A stretch of DNA of 64,000 nucleotides, from positions 1-64,000 of the forward strand of contig BBYL01000027.1 in NCBI GenBank assembly GCA_001570385.1, read 5' to 3'. Below the pieces are notes generated by a model, which searched no databases, was not told where the DNA came from, and saw only the letters and a program-made list of their open reading frames with translations. Shown here piece after piece: positions 19,001-26,566 of this stretch. Source of the stretch: Microtetraspora glauca. GTDB lineage: Bacteria > Actinomycetota > Actinomycetes > Streptosporangiales > Streptosporangiaceae. The position numbers and the translations under genes were made by a program. Every line of letters begins with the position of its first letter. Within the stretch, counting starts at the first letter, position 1.

Positions 19001-19644
19001 CCCCGAAGGGTGTTGTTGGCGTAGATGTCGTAGCCGGTGACGCCGACGTTGTCGGTGGACGCGGTCCAGGTGAGCTTGATCTGGCCGTCGGCCGGCTGGG
19101 TGTAGGCCAGGTTGCCCGGCGCGGTCGGCGCCTCGGTGTCACCCGAGTCCGGACCGTACACCTCGAACTCCGCCAGCTGACCGGCGGGCCAGCCGGTGTT
19201 GGCCGTGATGTTCAGCCGGATGTAGCGCGTCGTCGTGGCGTTGAAGGTGATCGTCGCGGTCGGGTTGAACGTCTGCGCGGCGGAGGCCACGACGGTGGTG
19301 AATGTGCCGTCGGTGCTGCCCTGCACGGAGAGCGTCTGCGTCCGGCTCTCCCAGCTCGACGGCAGCTTGAGAACCAGCTTGTTGACGCTGACCGCCGCGC
19401 CCAGGTCGACCTGGATCCACTGCGGGAACGCGTTGTTCGCGCTCTCCCAGTAGGTGGACTGGTTGCCGTCGCCCGCGTTGCCCGCGACGTATTCGTTCTT
19501 GGAACTGCTGGCCGAGATCACCTTGCCCGCGGCCAGGTTGGGGTCAGCGGCAGCGGAGGCGGGCAAGGCGGGCCAGCCGACCATGACCAGGGCGGCGGCG
19601 AGTACCGCCGCGATCAGGCGTAAGAGGGGAGGCGAGTGCTTCAT
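16081..19644 (-). CDS. secreted multidomain GH87-type alpha-1,3-glucanase (mycodextranase-like)
   Basis: A 1187-residue secreted protein. Order: signal peptide (1-31, cleavage after PASA), discoidin/F5-8C domain (35-165), fibronectin III (172-256), second discoidin (262-400), two CARDB-like domains (405-512 and 515-630), a CBM6/35-like domain (637-793), then a right-handed beta-helix (800-1187). In the helix Asp950 in FADGG and Asp973/Asp974 in TGDDSFAL have the spacing (23, 24) that I recall for the catalytic Asp of GH87 enzymes, which cut alpha-1,3-glucans. GAGAGG precedes the ATG. The role would be attack on fungal or oral-type glucans outside the cell. A polysaccharide lyase is the main alternative. 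Confidence 0.75.
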   Translation of the reverse strand: MKHSPPLLRLIAAVLAAALVMVGWPALPASAAADPNLAAGKVISASSSKNEYVAGNAGDGNQSTYWESANNAFPQWIQVDLGAAVSVNKLVLKLPSSWESRTQTLSVQGSTDGTFTTVVASAAQTFNPTATITFNATTTRYIRLNITANTGWPAGQLAEFEVYGPDSGDTEAPTAPGNLAYTQPADGQIKLTWTASTDNVGVTGYDIYANNTLRGSVAGNVLTYTDTQPATATVSYYVKAKDAAGNQSPASTTVTRNGTGGGSNMAVGKPITASSSVYTFVAANANDNNAQTYWEGAGGSYPSTLTVQLGANADISSIVLKLDPSSAWSTRTQTIQVLGREQSASGFANLVSAAAYTFNPASGNTVTIPVTARVADVRLSITANSGAPAGQVAEFQVIGVPAPNPDLTVTSMSWSPSAPTETDTVTMSAVVKNIGTAPSDATDVGFYLGGTKVGTANVGALAAGASATVSVNIGTRDAATYTVSAKADEAGTVIEQNETNNSFANPTPLVVKPVDSSDLIASPVAWTPGNPANGSTVTFSVAIKNQGTVASASGAHGITLTVTNDAGTVVKTLTGSHNGAIAPGATTSPVSLGTWTAANGKYTVRTVIANDANELPVKQANNTTSQPLFVGRGANMPYDMYEAEDGVVGGGAKVLGPSRDIGTLDGEASGRRAVQLNQNGAYVEWTTKAPTNTLVTRFSIPDAPGGGGTNSTLNIYVDGTLHKAIDLTSKYAWLYGAEASPGNSPGAGSPRHIYDEANVMLNATIPAGSKIRLQKDPANTSTYAIDFVSLEQVSPIANPDPAHYAVPTGFTQQDVQNALDRARQDTNLVGVYLPAGNYQTTGKFQVYGKSVKVIGAGPWYTRFLSPTTQENTDVGWSTQASSNGSTFANFAYFGNYTSRIDGPGKVFDMTRVSNMTIDNIWVEHQVCMYWGANVDHLTIKNSRIRDTFADGGNFTNGSSNNLVTNVEARATGDDSFALFAATDSSNTDQQGNVLENLTSILTWRAAGIAVYGGQNNTVRNVYIADTLVYSGLTISSLDFGIPMRDFGPAQTKFENISLVRSGGHFWGAQTFPAIWIFSASKKFQAIRVTDVDIVDPTYSGIMFQTNYVGGQPQNPVTDTVFTNVSISGAQKSGDAYDAKSGFAIWANEMPELNQGPAVGSAVFNNLKLTNNHTNIRNLTNFAITVNP

Positions 19645-20198
19645 GGGGGGTGCTACCTCTCGTCGACCTCGAACTTGACAGAGTGGCGCCTACTCACGGC
19701 GGGGCACCTTGAACGGTGAGATCAGGCGCTGCTGCCCGAACCATAAGATGGCAGATAAGAATCCGCAATGTTTCAACTTCATTTCGCAAAAAGTCTACGA
19801 ACTGACGGAATCATCTCTGAGAGGTGCGTCGCTGGTCAGGGACGGCGTTGAATGCGCGCACCTGCGTAAATGGCGACCGCAAAACTTGCTGTATCTGGCG
19901 AGCGTATTCTTGCAAATACTTGCGCATTGCGCCGTAAGATTTGCGTGACCTGATGGGCAAGCTCATGACAGCCAGTGTCAAGGTCGCGCCTTCCATCGGC
20001 TGAGAGATCCTCAAGGCCGACACCAGTTCATCGGTGGCCCGGAGCACCTCGACGTCCTGCCTCGCCGTGACCGCCCCCGGCCCGGTGCGCGGGTAGCCCC
20101 TGGCTCATTCGATCGAGACGTTCACGAAGCAGGCGGAACTCGCCGTCGAGTCCGGCCACGAGATCGGCCGCCGAGTTTCCGGCACGCACAGGCTCGCC
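19645..20198. other. intergenic AT-richer stretch between glucanase and ACP genes
   Basis: 554 bp holding the glucanase promoter. Positions 19740-19950 are clearly poorer in GC than their surroundings and contain repeated TTGC/GCAA words. A minus-strand open frame (20047-19811, 78 codons, extending open upstream to a stop at 20107 but with no ATG) has protein-like composition. I cannot assign a family and it may be a gene remnant. Confidence 0.4.
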
Positions 20199-20483
20199 TT
20201 ACGCGGTGTCCGCCGGCCGTCCCCGGGGTTCGCTCGTCCGGTCCTGGGACAGGAGCTCGGTGAGGTGGGCGGCGATGGCGTCGATCGTGGGGTGGTCCCA
20301 GGCCAGGGTCGGCTCGACCAGCAGGCCGACGGTCTCTTCGACGTCGACGCACAGGCTGAGCGCGTGGATCGAATCCAGGCCATACGTGCGGAGCTTGACC
20401 GTCGGATCGATCTCGGCGGGCGGCCGTTGGAGGTAGCCGGCCACCCGCTCGGTGAGCCATCGGCGCAAGTCATGATCGGACAC
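20199..20483 (-). CDS. stand-alone acyl carrier protein
   Basis: A 94-residue phosphopantetheine-binding carrier. The attachment Ser is in YGLDSIHAL (Ser38), in the normal place for an ACP/PCP, with an acidic helix after it (CVDVEETVG). The GTG at 20483 follows GGGAG by 5 bases and is preferred to the GTG at 20513. It is the last gene of the reductase/ligase/ACP operon, 46 bp after the ligase, and is the expected acceptor of the acyl-adenylate made by that ligase. Confidence 0.85.
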   Translation of the reverse strand: MSDHDLRRWLTERVAGYLQRPPAEIDPTVKLRTYGLDSIHALSLCVDVEETVGLLVEPTLAWDHPTIDAIAAHLTELLSQDRTSEPRGRPADTA

Positions 20484-20529
20484 GGCCTCTCCCGGCGTTA
20501 GACAGGTTTTCACGGATCCGCGACCACGC

Positions 20530-22188
20530 TCATGAGGCGGTCGCCAGCAGATCGTTCACCGCGGGTTCCAACTCGGCGTGCAACGGGATGAGGCTCCCAC
20601 TGAGGAACAGTTCCCTCATGTGCCGACGGCGGAGCTTGCCGCTGGTGGTCTGCCGTACGGCGCCACGGGCCACCAGCATCAGGCTCAGCGGGACGCCGAA
20701 CTCCCTCGCCACCAGATCCATGACCCGGTCGGCCACTTCGCTGAGGACCGTCGAACGTCCTCGGCGCACCTCCTGGATCAGGACGACGTGTTCCCCGCCG
20801 TCCGGCCGGCGGATGCCGAAGGCGGCGCTTCGTCCGGCGGCGGGGTTCGCCCGGCAGGCCGCCTCCTCCAGATCCTGCGGATAGAGGTTGCGACCGTTGA
20901 CGATGATGACGTCCTTGATCCGCCCCGTCACGTAGAGCTGCCCATCCAGCAGAAACCCCAGGTCACCGGTGCGCAGCCAACGGCCGCCACCCGCGCGGAA
21001 GGTGGCGCGGGTCTCCTCCGGACGGCCTCGGTAACCGAGGGCGACGCTCGGGCCCGCCACCCAGATCTCCCCGATCCTGCCATCGGGCACGGGAGCGGAA
21101 CAGCCCGGATCGACGATCCGCAGGTCGAGGCCGGAAACCGGACCGCACGCCACCAGGGGAACCCCGTCGGGATCCGGAATCGCCTGATGCCGCTCCAGCG
21201 CGGAGGGGGCGAACCTGTGGACGGTCACGCCTTGCCCGCGCGGTACGCAGGTGACCATCAGGGTGGACTCGGCCAGGCCGTAGCCGGGATTCCACGCGGT
21301 CGGGCGGAAACCGGCAGGAGCGAATCTCCGCTCGAACTCGGCGAGCGTACGCGCTTTGATCGGCTCGGCTCCGCTGAGGGCCATGGCCAACGTGGACAGG
21401 TCCAGACCGGCGAGTTGCTCATCGGTGATCCTGCGGGTGCACCAGGAGTATCCGAAGTCCGGGGATACGGTCCACTCCGCACCGTATCGGCTGATCAGCT
21501 CCAGCCAGCGCACCGGCCGCGCGACGAACGCGGTCGGCGACATGAACACCAGGTCGGCGCCCACGTACAGCGCGTGCAACTGGAGCCCGACCAAACCCAT
21601 GTCGTGGTAGTGGGGCAGCCATCCGGCCAGACTCCGTGGCGGTTCCGCTCCGGCCAGTGAGCGAAACAACTCCAGGTTGTGCAGCAGGTTGCCGTGTGAG
21701 ACCTCTACTCCGCGCGGTTCGCTGGTCGAGCCGGAGGTGTACTGCAGGTAGGCGACGGTGTCGGCGCTCAGGACCGGCGGGGTCCAGGCGTCCGGATCGG
21801 CGGAGGGGTCGACGACGCGGGCCGAGAGGCCGGACAGTTCGGGCGCGTGCGCCGAATCGGTCAGGACCAGCCGTGCACCCGCGTCCCGTAGCAGTGTCCG
21901 TACGCGGCCCGAGTGAGGTGCGCCCGCGTCCGGCAAAGGCGCGGGGATCGCGGGCACCCGGGCGTAGAGACAGCCGAGGAACGCGACGGTGAAGTCGAGC
22001 CCGGCCGGATAGAGAAGCAGCGCCGGGTGATCGGTCATGCCGCGCTCGGTGAGCCATACGGCGGTGGCACGGGCCCGCCGATCCAGTTCGGTGACGGTGA
22101 GCCGGGCCGGCTCGCCGTTGTCCCGCACGAAGACCAGTCCCCGATCATCGCTGAGGCGGTCCCGCATGTGTGCCACGAAATCGGTCAT
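20530..22188 (-). CDS. fatty acyl-AMP ligase (FAAL-like adenylating enzyme)
   Basis: A 552-residue ANL-superfamily enzyme expected to activate a fatty or aryl acid as acyl-AMP and pass it to the ACP. Core motifs: YLQYTSGSTSEPRGVEVSH (P-loop), GWLPHYHDMGL (the HxHDMGL hallmark of the FAAL branch), NPGYGLAEST, WLRTGDLGFLLDGQLYVTGR, KDVIIVNGRNLYPQDLE and the C-terminal catalytic Lys region RQTTSGKLRR. The ATG overlaps the reductase TGA (ATGA), so translation is coupled. Acid specificity is unknown. Confidence 0.88.
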   Translation of the reverse strand: MTDFVAHMRDRLSDDRGLVFVRDNGEPARLTVTELDRRARATAVWLTERGMTDHPALLLYPAGLDFTVAFLGCLYARVPAIPAPLPDAGAPHSGRVRTLLRDAGARLVLTDSAHAPELSGLSARVVDPSADPDAWTPPVLSADTVAYLQYTSGSTSEPRGVEVSHGNLLHNLELFRSLAGAEPPRSLAGWLPHYHDMGLVGLQLHALYVGADLVFMSPTAFVARPVRWLELISRYGAEWTVSPDFGYSWCTRRITDEQLAGLDLSTLAMALSGAEPIKARTLAEFERRFAPAGFRPTAWNPGYGLAESTLMVTCVPRGQGVTVHRFAPSALERHQAIPDPDGVPLVACGPVSGLDLRIVDPGCSAPVPDGRIGEIWVAGPSVALGYRGRPEETRATFRAGGGRWLRTGDLGFLLDGQLYVTGRIKDVIIVNGRNLYPQDLEEAACRANPAAGRSAAFGIRRPDGGEHVVLIQEVRRGRSTVLSEVADRVMDLVAREFGVPLSLMLVARGAVRQTTSGKLRRRHMRELFLSGSLIPLHAELEPAVNDLLATAS

Positions 22189-23246
22189 TCCGGCAACCCC
22201 TCACGGACGTACCAGGAGACCAGCCGGTCGAGGACCGCGGGAGTGACAACGGGCGGGGCCGCCGGGTCACGCCACTCGAAGTCGTAGTGGTGCCGGAAGT
22301 AGGTCGCGGTGTATTTGGCCCGCATGTTGACCACCGCCTCGAACCGGTTGAACGGCCGTTCCAGGATCTGCTCGGGTGTGGCGGGGACCAGCTCGATCGG
22401 CAGCCGAGCGTTGATCACGTCGAACAGGTCGCGGACCGGCACGGTTCCTCCGTTCACCACATGGAAGATCGGACGATCCTGGTCTCCGCCGGAGAGCGAG
22501 AGCAACCGGGAGACCGTGGCGTCGATGGGCGTCAGATGGAGATTGGCGTCCGGATGGCAGGGGAGGCGGACCCGTTCACCGGGCGTGCGTCGGGCGAAGA
22601 AGGCCATCACCCGGAGGAAGTCGTACAGGCCGTAGTCGGTCAGCGCTCGGCCGGTGCGGGAGTGGCCGACCATCACGCCGAGCCGTGCCACCAGGACGGC
22701 GCCCTCACGGGCGGACCGCGACCGGGCCAGCGCGATCTCCGCTTCGCGTTTGGAGTATTCGTAGAAGTTCCGGAACCGGTCCGGTGAAGCGTGCGCGGGC
22801 CAGTCCTCGGGAACGGGCCCTTCGGTGTCGAGCCCGCACTGGTAGGCCGTTCCGATGAAGATGTAGCGCGACCCCGGACGGGCGTGCCGCTCGTAGGTGG
22901 CCAGCGCGTTCGCGGACCCCGCCACGTTCACGTTCAGGAGGTCCTCCTCGCGGCGCGGGAAGAAGGTGACGAGCGCGGCGGTGTGCCAGAAGGTGCAGCG
23001 CTCGGCGAAGACCTCGGCCACCGGCAGGCCGAGGTCGGGTTCGTCCAACGCCAGTCCGCGCACCCGGAGCCGGTCCGCCAGGGACTCGTCGAAGCCGAGG
23101 CAGAGCAGCGCGTCCGCGACTCGGCGGCGCACCACCTTCGCGGACGCGCGCGCCAGGGCGATCACTTCGTCACCCCGGGCGAGCAGGGCACCGGTCAGAT
23201 GGGAGCCCACGAAGCCGTTGGCCCCGTCGATCACCTGAACGTTCAC
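22185..23246 (-). CDS. thioester reductase-like NAD(P)-binding protein
   Basis: A 353-residue extended-SDR protein of the male-sterility/thioester-reductase (NAD_binding_4) type. The nucleotide-binding turn is GANGFVGSHL, the catalytic set includes GTAYQCG and YEYSKREAE (Tyr and Lys), and the C-terminal half is the substrate-binding part (HLTPIDATVSRLL). Such domains end NRPS or carboxylic acid reductase chains by releasing the bound acyl thioester as aldehyde or alcohol with NADPH. The start is a GTG with AGGAAGG 7 bases upstream. First gene of the operon with ligase and ACP. Confidence 0.82.
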   Translation of the reverse strand: MNVQVIDGANGFVGSHLTGALLARGDEVIALARASAKVVRRRVADALLCLGFDESLADRLRVRGLALDEPDLGLPVAEVFAERCTFWHTAALVTFFPRREEDLLNVNVAGSANALATYERHARPGSRYIFIGTAYQCGLDTEGPVPEDWPAHASPDRFRNFYEYSKREAEIALARSRSAREGAVLVARLGVMVGHSRTGRALTDYGLYDFLRVMAFFARRTPGERVRLPCHPDANLHLTPIDATVSRLLSLSGGDQDRPIFHVVNGGTVPVRDLFDVINARLPIELVPATPEQILERPFNRFEAVVNMRAKYTATYFRHHYDFEWRDPAAPPVVTPAVLDRLVSWYVREGLPE

Positions 23247-23273
23247 CAAGCGACCTTCCTGTAGGCGGCAACG

Positions 23274-23303
23274 CATAGTAATGTATCGAACGCTCATGGT
23301 AAT
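23274..23303. promoter_or_regulatory. paired direct repeats in a divergent promoter
   Basis: CATAGTAAT (23274-23282) and CATGGTAAT (23295-23303) lie exactly 21 bp apart, two helical turns, in the 75-bp gap between the reductase operon and the EF-hand gene. The arrangement suits a regulator binding one DNA face and controlling both sides. Confidence 0.45.
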
Positions 23304-23321
23304 CGAAACTCGGGAGGCCCC

Positions 23322-23885
23322 ATGCTCAACGACCTGCAGCAGCGCAAGATGGCCCATCTGTTCGCACTCCTGGACGTGGACGACGACGGGGCCGTCGACA
23401 AGATGGACTACACCGCCTCGGCCGACCGGCTGGTGAACGCGTTCGGGTTCGCGCCGGGCTCGACCGAGTCGCGGCGGGTCCGGGAGCGGTACGCGAGGCT
23501 GTGGGACGAGGTGACACTTCCCATGGACGTCAACGGAGACGAACGTGTCGATCTGGGAGAGTTCACAGCCGGATTCGACCGGTTCGTCACCCAGCCCGAG
23601 GAGGGGTACCGCACGCATGTCGCACCGGTCGCCGACGCCTTCTACGACCTGATGGACACTGACGGAGATGGACGGATCACCCGGACCGAGTACCTCCGAA
23701 TGGCCGGAAGCGCCTTCCGCATGTCCGAGGCGGACGGTCTCATCGCGTTCGAGCGTCTCGACCTGGACGCCAACGGCTCGCTGAGCCGACAGGAACTGCA
23801 CCTGGCCAACGAGCAGTTCTTCCGCAGCCCCGACGCGCATGCCCACGGCAACTGGCTGTTCGGCCCGCTCCCCCCACGGATCTGA
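23322..23885 (+). CDS. four-EF-hand calcium-binding protein (calerythrin/calexcitin-like)
   Basis: A 187-residue soluble protein with four EF-hand loops: 18-29 (DVDDDGAVDKMD, Asp instead of Glu at position 12), 69-80 (DVNGDERVDLGE), 112-123 (DTDGDGRITRTE) and 147-158 (DLDANGSLSRQE). Loops 2-4 have full ligand sets; loop 1 is slightly weaker. The size and layout match actinobacterial calerythrin-type sarcoplasmic calcium-binding proteins, which buffer or sense Ca2+. GGGAGG precedes the ATG. It is divergent from the acyl-reductase operon and shares its short control region. Confidence 0.9.
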   Translation: MLNDLQQRKMAHLFALLDVDDDGAVDKMDYTASADRLVNAFGFAPGSTESRRVRERYARLWDEVTLPMDVNGDERVDLGEFTAGFDRFVTQPEEGYRTHVAPVADAFYDLMDTDGDGRITRTEYLRMAGSAFRMSEADGLIAFERLDLDANGSLSRQELHLANEQFFRSPDAHAHGNWLFGPLPPRI

Positions 23886-23913
23886 CCAGCGCCGGAGCGT
23901 CACGGGCCGGGGC

Positions 23914-24573
23914 CTACCCCCGCAGGTAGGTCACGACCGCGAGGACCCGACGGTGGTCTTCCTCGGCCGGCGGCAGGTCGAGCTTGGTGAGGATGTTGCC
24001 GATGTGCTTGCCGACGGCGGCCTCGGACACCACCAGGCTCCTGGCGATGGCCGCGTTGGACCGCCCCTCGGCCATCAGCGCGAGGACCTCCCGCTCGCGG
24101 GGGGAGAGCCGTTCCAGCGGGTCGCGCCGGCGGCGCAGTAGCTGCCTGACCACCTCGGGGTCCACGACCGTTCCGCCGGCGGCGACGCTGAGCAGCGCGT
24201 CGACGAACTCCTCCACGTCGCCGACCCGATCCTTGAGCAGGTAGCCCACTCCGGTGCCATCGCCGGAGTCCAGGAGCTCGCTCGCGTAGGTCTGCTCGAC
24301 GTACTGGCTCAGCACGAGGACCGGCAGGCGCGGGTCCGCAGAACGGAGCGCCACCGCGGCCCGCAGGCCCTCGTCGGTGAAGCCGGGCGGCATCCGCACG
24401 TCGGTGACCACGATGTCCGGGGCGTGCGCGCGCACCGCCTCCACGAGCCCTCCGGCGTCGCCCACGGTGGCCACCACGCGGTGCCCGAACCGGTTGAGCA
24501 GCCCGGCCAGCCCCTCGCGGAGCAGCACGCCGTCCTCGGCGAGGACTATCGAGAGGGGGCGATCGACGTGCAA
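23914..24573 (-). CDS. NarL/FixJ-family response regulator
   Basis: A 219-residue regulator. The receiver domain has acidic residues in LAEDG, the phospho-acceptor Asp58 in VVTDVRMPP and a Lys in LLKDR. It is followed by a LuxR-type helix-turn-helix (LSPREREVLALMAEGRSNAAIARSL). The frame begins with TTG, with GGAG 7 bases upstream, and its first codons overlap the end of the kinase gene by 28 bp, so translation is coupled. It is the partner of the kinase directly upstream. Confidence 0.88.
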   Translation of the reverse strand: MHVDRPLSIVLAEDGVLLREGLAGLLNRFGHRVVATVGDAGGLVEAVRAHAPDIVVTDVRMPPGFTDEGLRAAVALRSADPRLPVLVLSQYVEQTYASELLDSGDGTGVGYLLKDRVGDVEEFVDALLSVAAGGTVVDPEVVRQLLRRRRDPLERLSPREREVLALMAEGRSNAAIARSLVVSEAAVGKHIGNILTKLDLPPAEEDHRRVLAVVTYLRG

Positions 24574-25823
24574 GGGATCTCCACTCGTAGCAGGGTCGGC
24601 CCGCCGGGCGGGCTGGAGAGCATCAGTCTGCCGTTCACCACCGAGACGCGGTCGGCCAGCCCCGCCAGGCCGGTGCCCTCCGTCATGCCCGCGCCGCCCA
24701 CGCCGTCGTCGCGGATCTCCACGACCAGCCGCGTGCCGTCCAGGCGCCCGGTGACCGAGGCCTCGCGGGCGCCGCTGTGCTTCGCCACGTTCGTCAGCGC
24801 CTCGGAGATCACGAAGTAGGCGGCGGACTCCACCACCTCGGGCAGTCGTACGGGAAGCGCCATGGTGACCTCGACGGGCACCGGTGAGCGGTCGGCGACG
24901 TCGGCGGCGGCCGCCGGCAGTCCCCGGTCGGTGAGGATCTGTGGGTGGATCCCCCTGATCAGGTCACGGACCTCGGCCAGCGCGAGCTTCGCCTGCTCGT
25001 GCGCCCTGTCGACGAGGTCGGACGCCTCCGCGCCCTCCGACAGCTTGGCCAGGCCGAGCGTCATGGTCAGCGCGACCAGCCGTTGCTGGGCGCCGTCGTG
25101 CAGGTCCCGCTCGATCCGCCGCCGTTCGACCTCGAACGCCTCCACCAGCCGGGTCCTGGACCGGGTGAGCTCGTCGAGCCGCTGTCCCGTGTCCGTCTCC
25201 CGGGACACGAGGAGCAGCCTGGCCAGCATGCCGTGGGCCGTGGCGAGCAGCGTCAGCGGATAGAGGGCCAGGGCGAGCCAGATCACCCCCACCGCGAGTG
25301 CCGCGAAGGCCTCAAGCTCCGTGTTGACCAGCCAGAACTTCAGCACCCGGACCTCACCCATCTGGGCGCGCAGGACCGGCGTCAGGATCATCGACGCCGG
25401 TCCGCCGAGGCCGAACACCACCGCCAGCAACTCGATCGGCCAGAGCACGGTGACCAGCAGGACCACGTAGGCCAGCTCCCGCCAGGTGGCCTGCTCCTGC
25501 AGGCGAAGGCGTATCCACGCGCGCAGTCCCGGCAGGTCCGGTCGGCGGTGCGGCGTGTCGGCAGTCTCCGGGTCGATGATCCGCAGCCGGCGGCGTTCCA
25601 ACGCGGCCACCGGTATCCCGCTGAACCCCAGGGCCAGCAGCAGCGGGATGCCCACCAGCAGCAGCGCCAGGATCGAACTGACGAACAGCGTGAAGAGGAA
25701 CGCCACCAGGACGACCTCGCCGAGGAGCACGCCGGTTACCAGGTAGGCCACCGAGCGCCAAGGCCAGGAGGTCCGCAACAGGTCCCACCGGGTGAGGGCC
25801 CGCCAGGCCGCCGATGACTGCAT
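24546..25823 (-). CDS. sensor histidine kinase (NarL-type)
   Basis: A 425-residue kinase. The N-terminal sensor has about four membrane helices with a large loop (roughly 25-180). HisKA_3 follows with RRIERDLHDGAQQRLVAL (His242), then an HATPase domain with EALTNVAKHSGA and DDGVGGAG. The ATG at 25823 is preferred to an extended start. It forms a two-component pair with the overlapping regulator gene. The signal is not evident. Confidence 0.87.
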   Translation of the reverse strand: MQSSAAWRALTRWDLLRTSWPWRSVAYLVTGVLLGEVVLVAFLFTLFVSSILALLLVGIPLLLALGFSGIPVAALERRRLRIIDPETADTPHRRPDLPGLRAWIRLRLQEQATWRELAYVVLLVTVLWPIELLAVVFGLGGPASMILTPVLRAQMGEVRVLKFWLVNTELEAFAALAVGVIWLALALYPLTLLATAHGMLARLLLVSRETDTGQRLDELTRSRTRLVEAFEVERRRIERDLHDGAQQRLVALTMTLGLAKLSEGAEASDLVDRAHEQAKLALAEVRDLIRGIHPQILTDRGLPAAAADVADRSPVPVEVTMALPVRLPEVVESAAYFVISEALTNVAKHSGAREASVTGRLDGTRLVVEIRDDGVGGAGMTEGTGLAGLADRVSVVNGRLMLSSPPGGPTLLRVEIPCTSIAPSR

Positions 25824-25957
25824 CCCATGACGGTACGGCCTACGCGGGTGTGCGTCCCAGCGGGCGGGGTCCACTCCCGGGGTAGAGCCAGGCATACCCC
25901 GAGGACTAGGTCCCGGTGTCCTGTGGGCGGCACCCGCGTGACGATCTCATTGGGGTC

Positions 25958-26566
25958 ATGAAGACGGCGTCGGCCCCGGAGTTGCGGGCGTTCATGTCGG
26001 TCGCGTTGCGCAGGCAGGGTGTGGTGGGCGCGATCGCGCCGAGCTCTCCCGCCCTGGCCAGGGCTCTGACCGCGGTGGTGCCCAGGCGCGGCACGCCGGT
26101 GGTGGTCGAGCTCGGTCCGGGTACCGGCCCGATCAGCGAGGCCATCCGGGAGCGGCTCGCCCCCGGCTCGCGGCAGCTCGCCGTCGAGATCGAGCCGGAC
26201 CTGGCCGCGCACCTGCGCCGGACCAAGCCCTGGATGGAGACCATCCAGGGCGACGCCGCCGACCTCGGCGCACTCCTGGCCGGGGCCGGGGTGGAGAGGG
26301 TGGACGCGGTGGTCAGCACGCTGCCGTGGTCGCTGTTCCCCGGTGAGCGGCAGGAACGGATCCTCGGCGAGGTCGGCCGGGCACTCGCTCCGTGGGGGGC
26401 GTTCACGACCGTGACCTACCTGCACGCCGTACCGCTCGCGGGGGCCAGGGCCCTGCGGCGGCGACTGCGGTCGGCCTTCGACGAGGTGCTGACCACCGGG
26501 CCGGTCTGGCGGAACCTGCCGCCCGGGATGGCATACGTCTGCCGGAGGCCGGTCACCCGTGTCTGA
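25958..26566 (+). CDS. class I SAM methyltransferase, phospholipid N-methyltransferase-like
   Basis: A 202-residue methyltransferase. SAM motif I is VVELGPGTGPISEAI, the acidic ribose-binding residue is in AVEIEPDL, and motif IV-like AVVSTLPWSLF follows. The order resembles short bacterial phosphatidylethanolamine N-methyltransferases (PmtA type), which share this rRNA-dimethylase-like layout. The start is the ATG at 25958. Its stop overlaps the GTG of a DedA-family membrane protein by 8 bp, linking it to membrane lipid handling. The lipid substrate is inferred. Confidence 0.72.
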   Translation: MKTASAPELRAFMSVALRRQGVVGAIAPSSPALARALTAVVPRRGTPVVVELGPGTGPISEAIRERLAPGSRQLAVEIEPDLAAHLRRTKPWMETIQGDAADLGALLAGAGVERVDAVVSTLPWSLFPGERQERILGEVGRALAPWGAFTTVTYLHAVPLAGARALRRRLRSAFDEVLTTGPVWRNLPPGMAYVCRRPVTRV

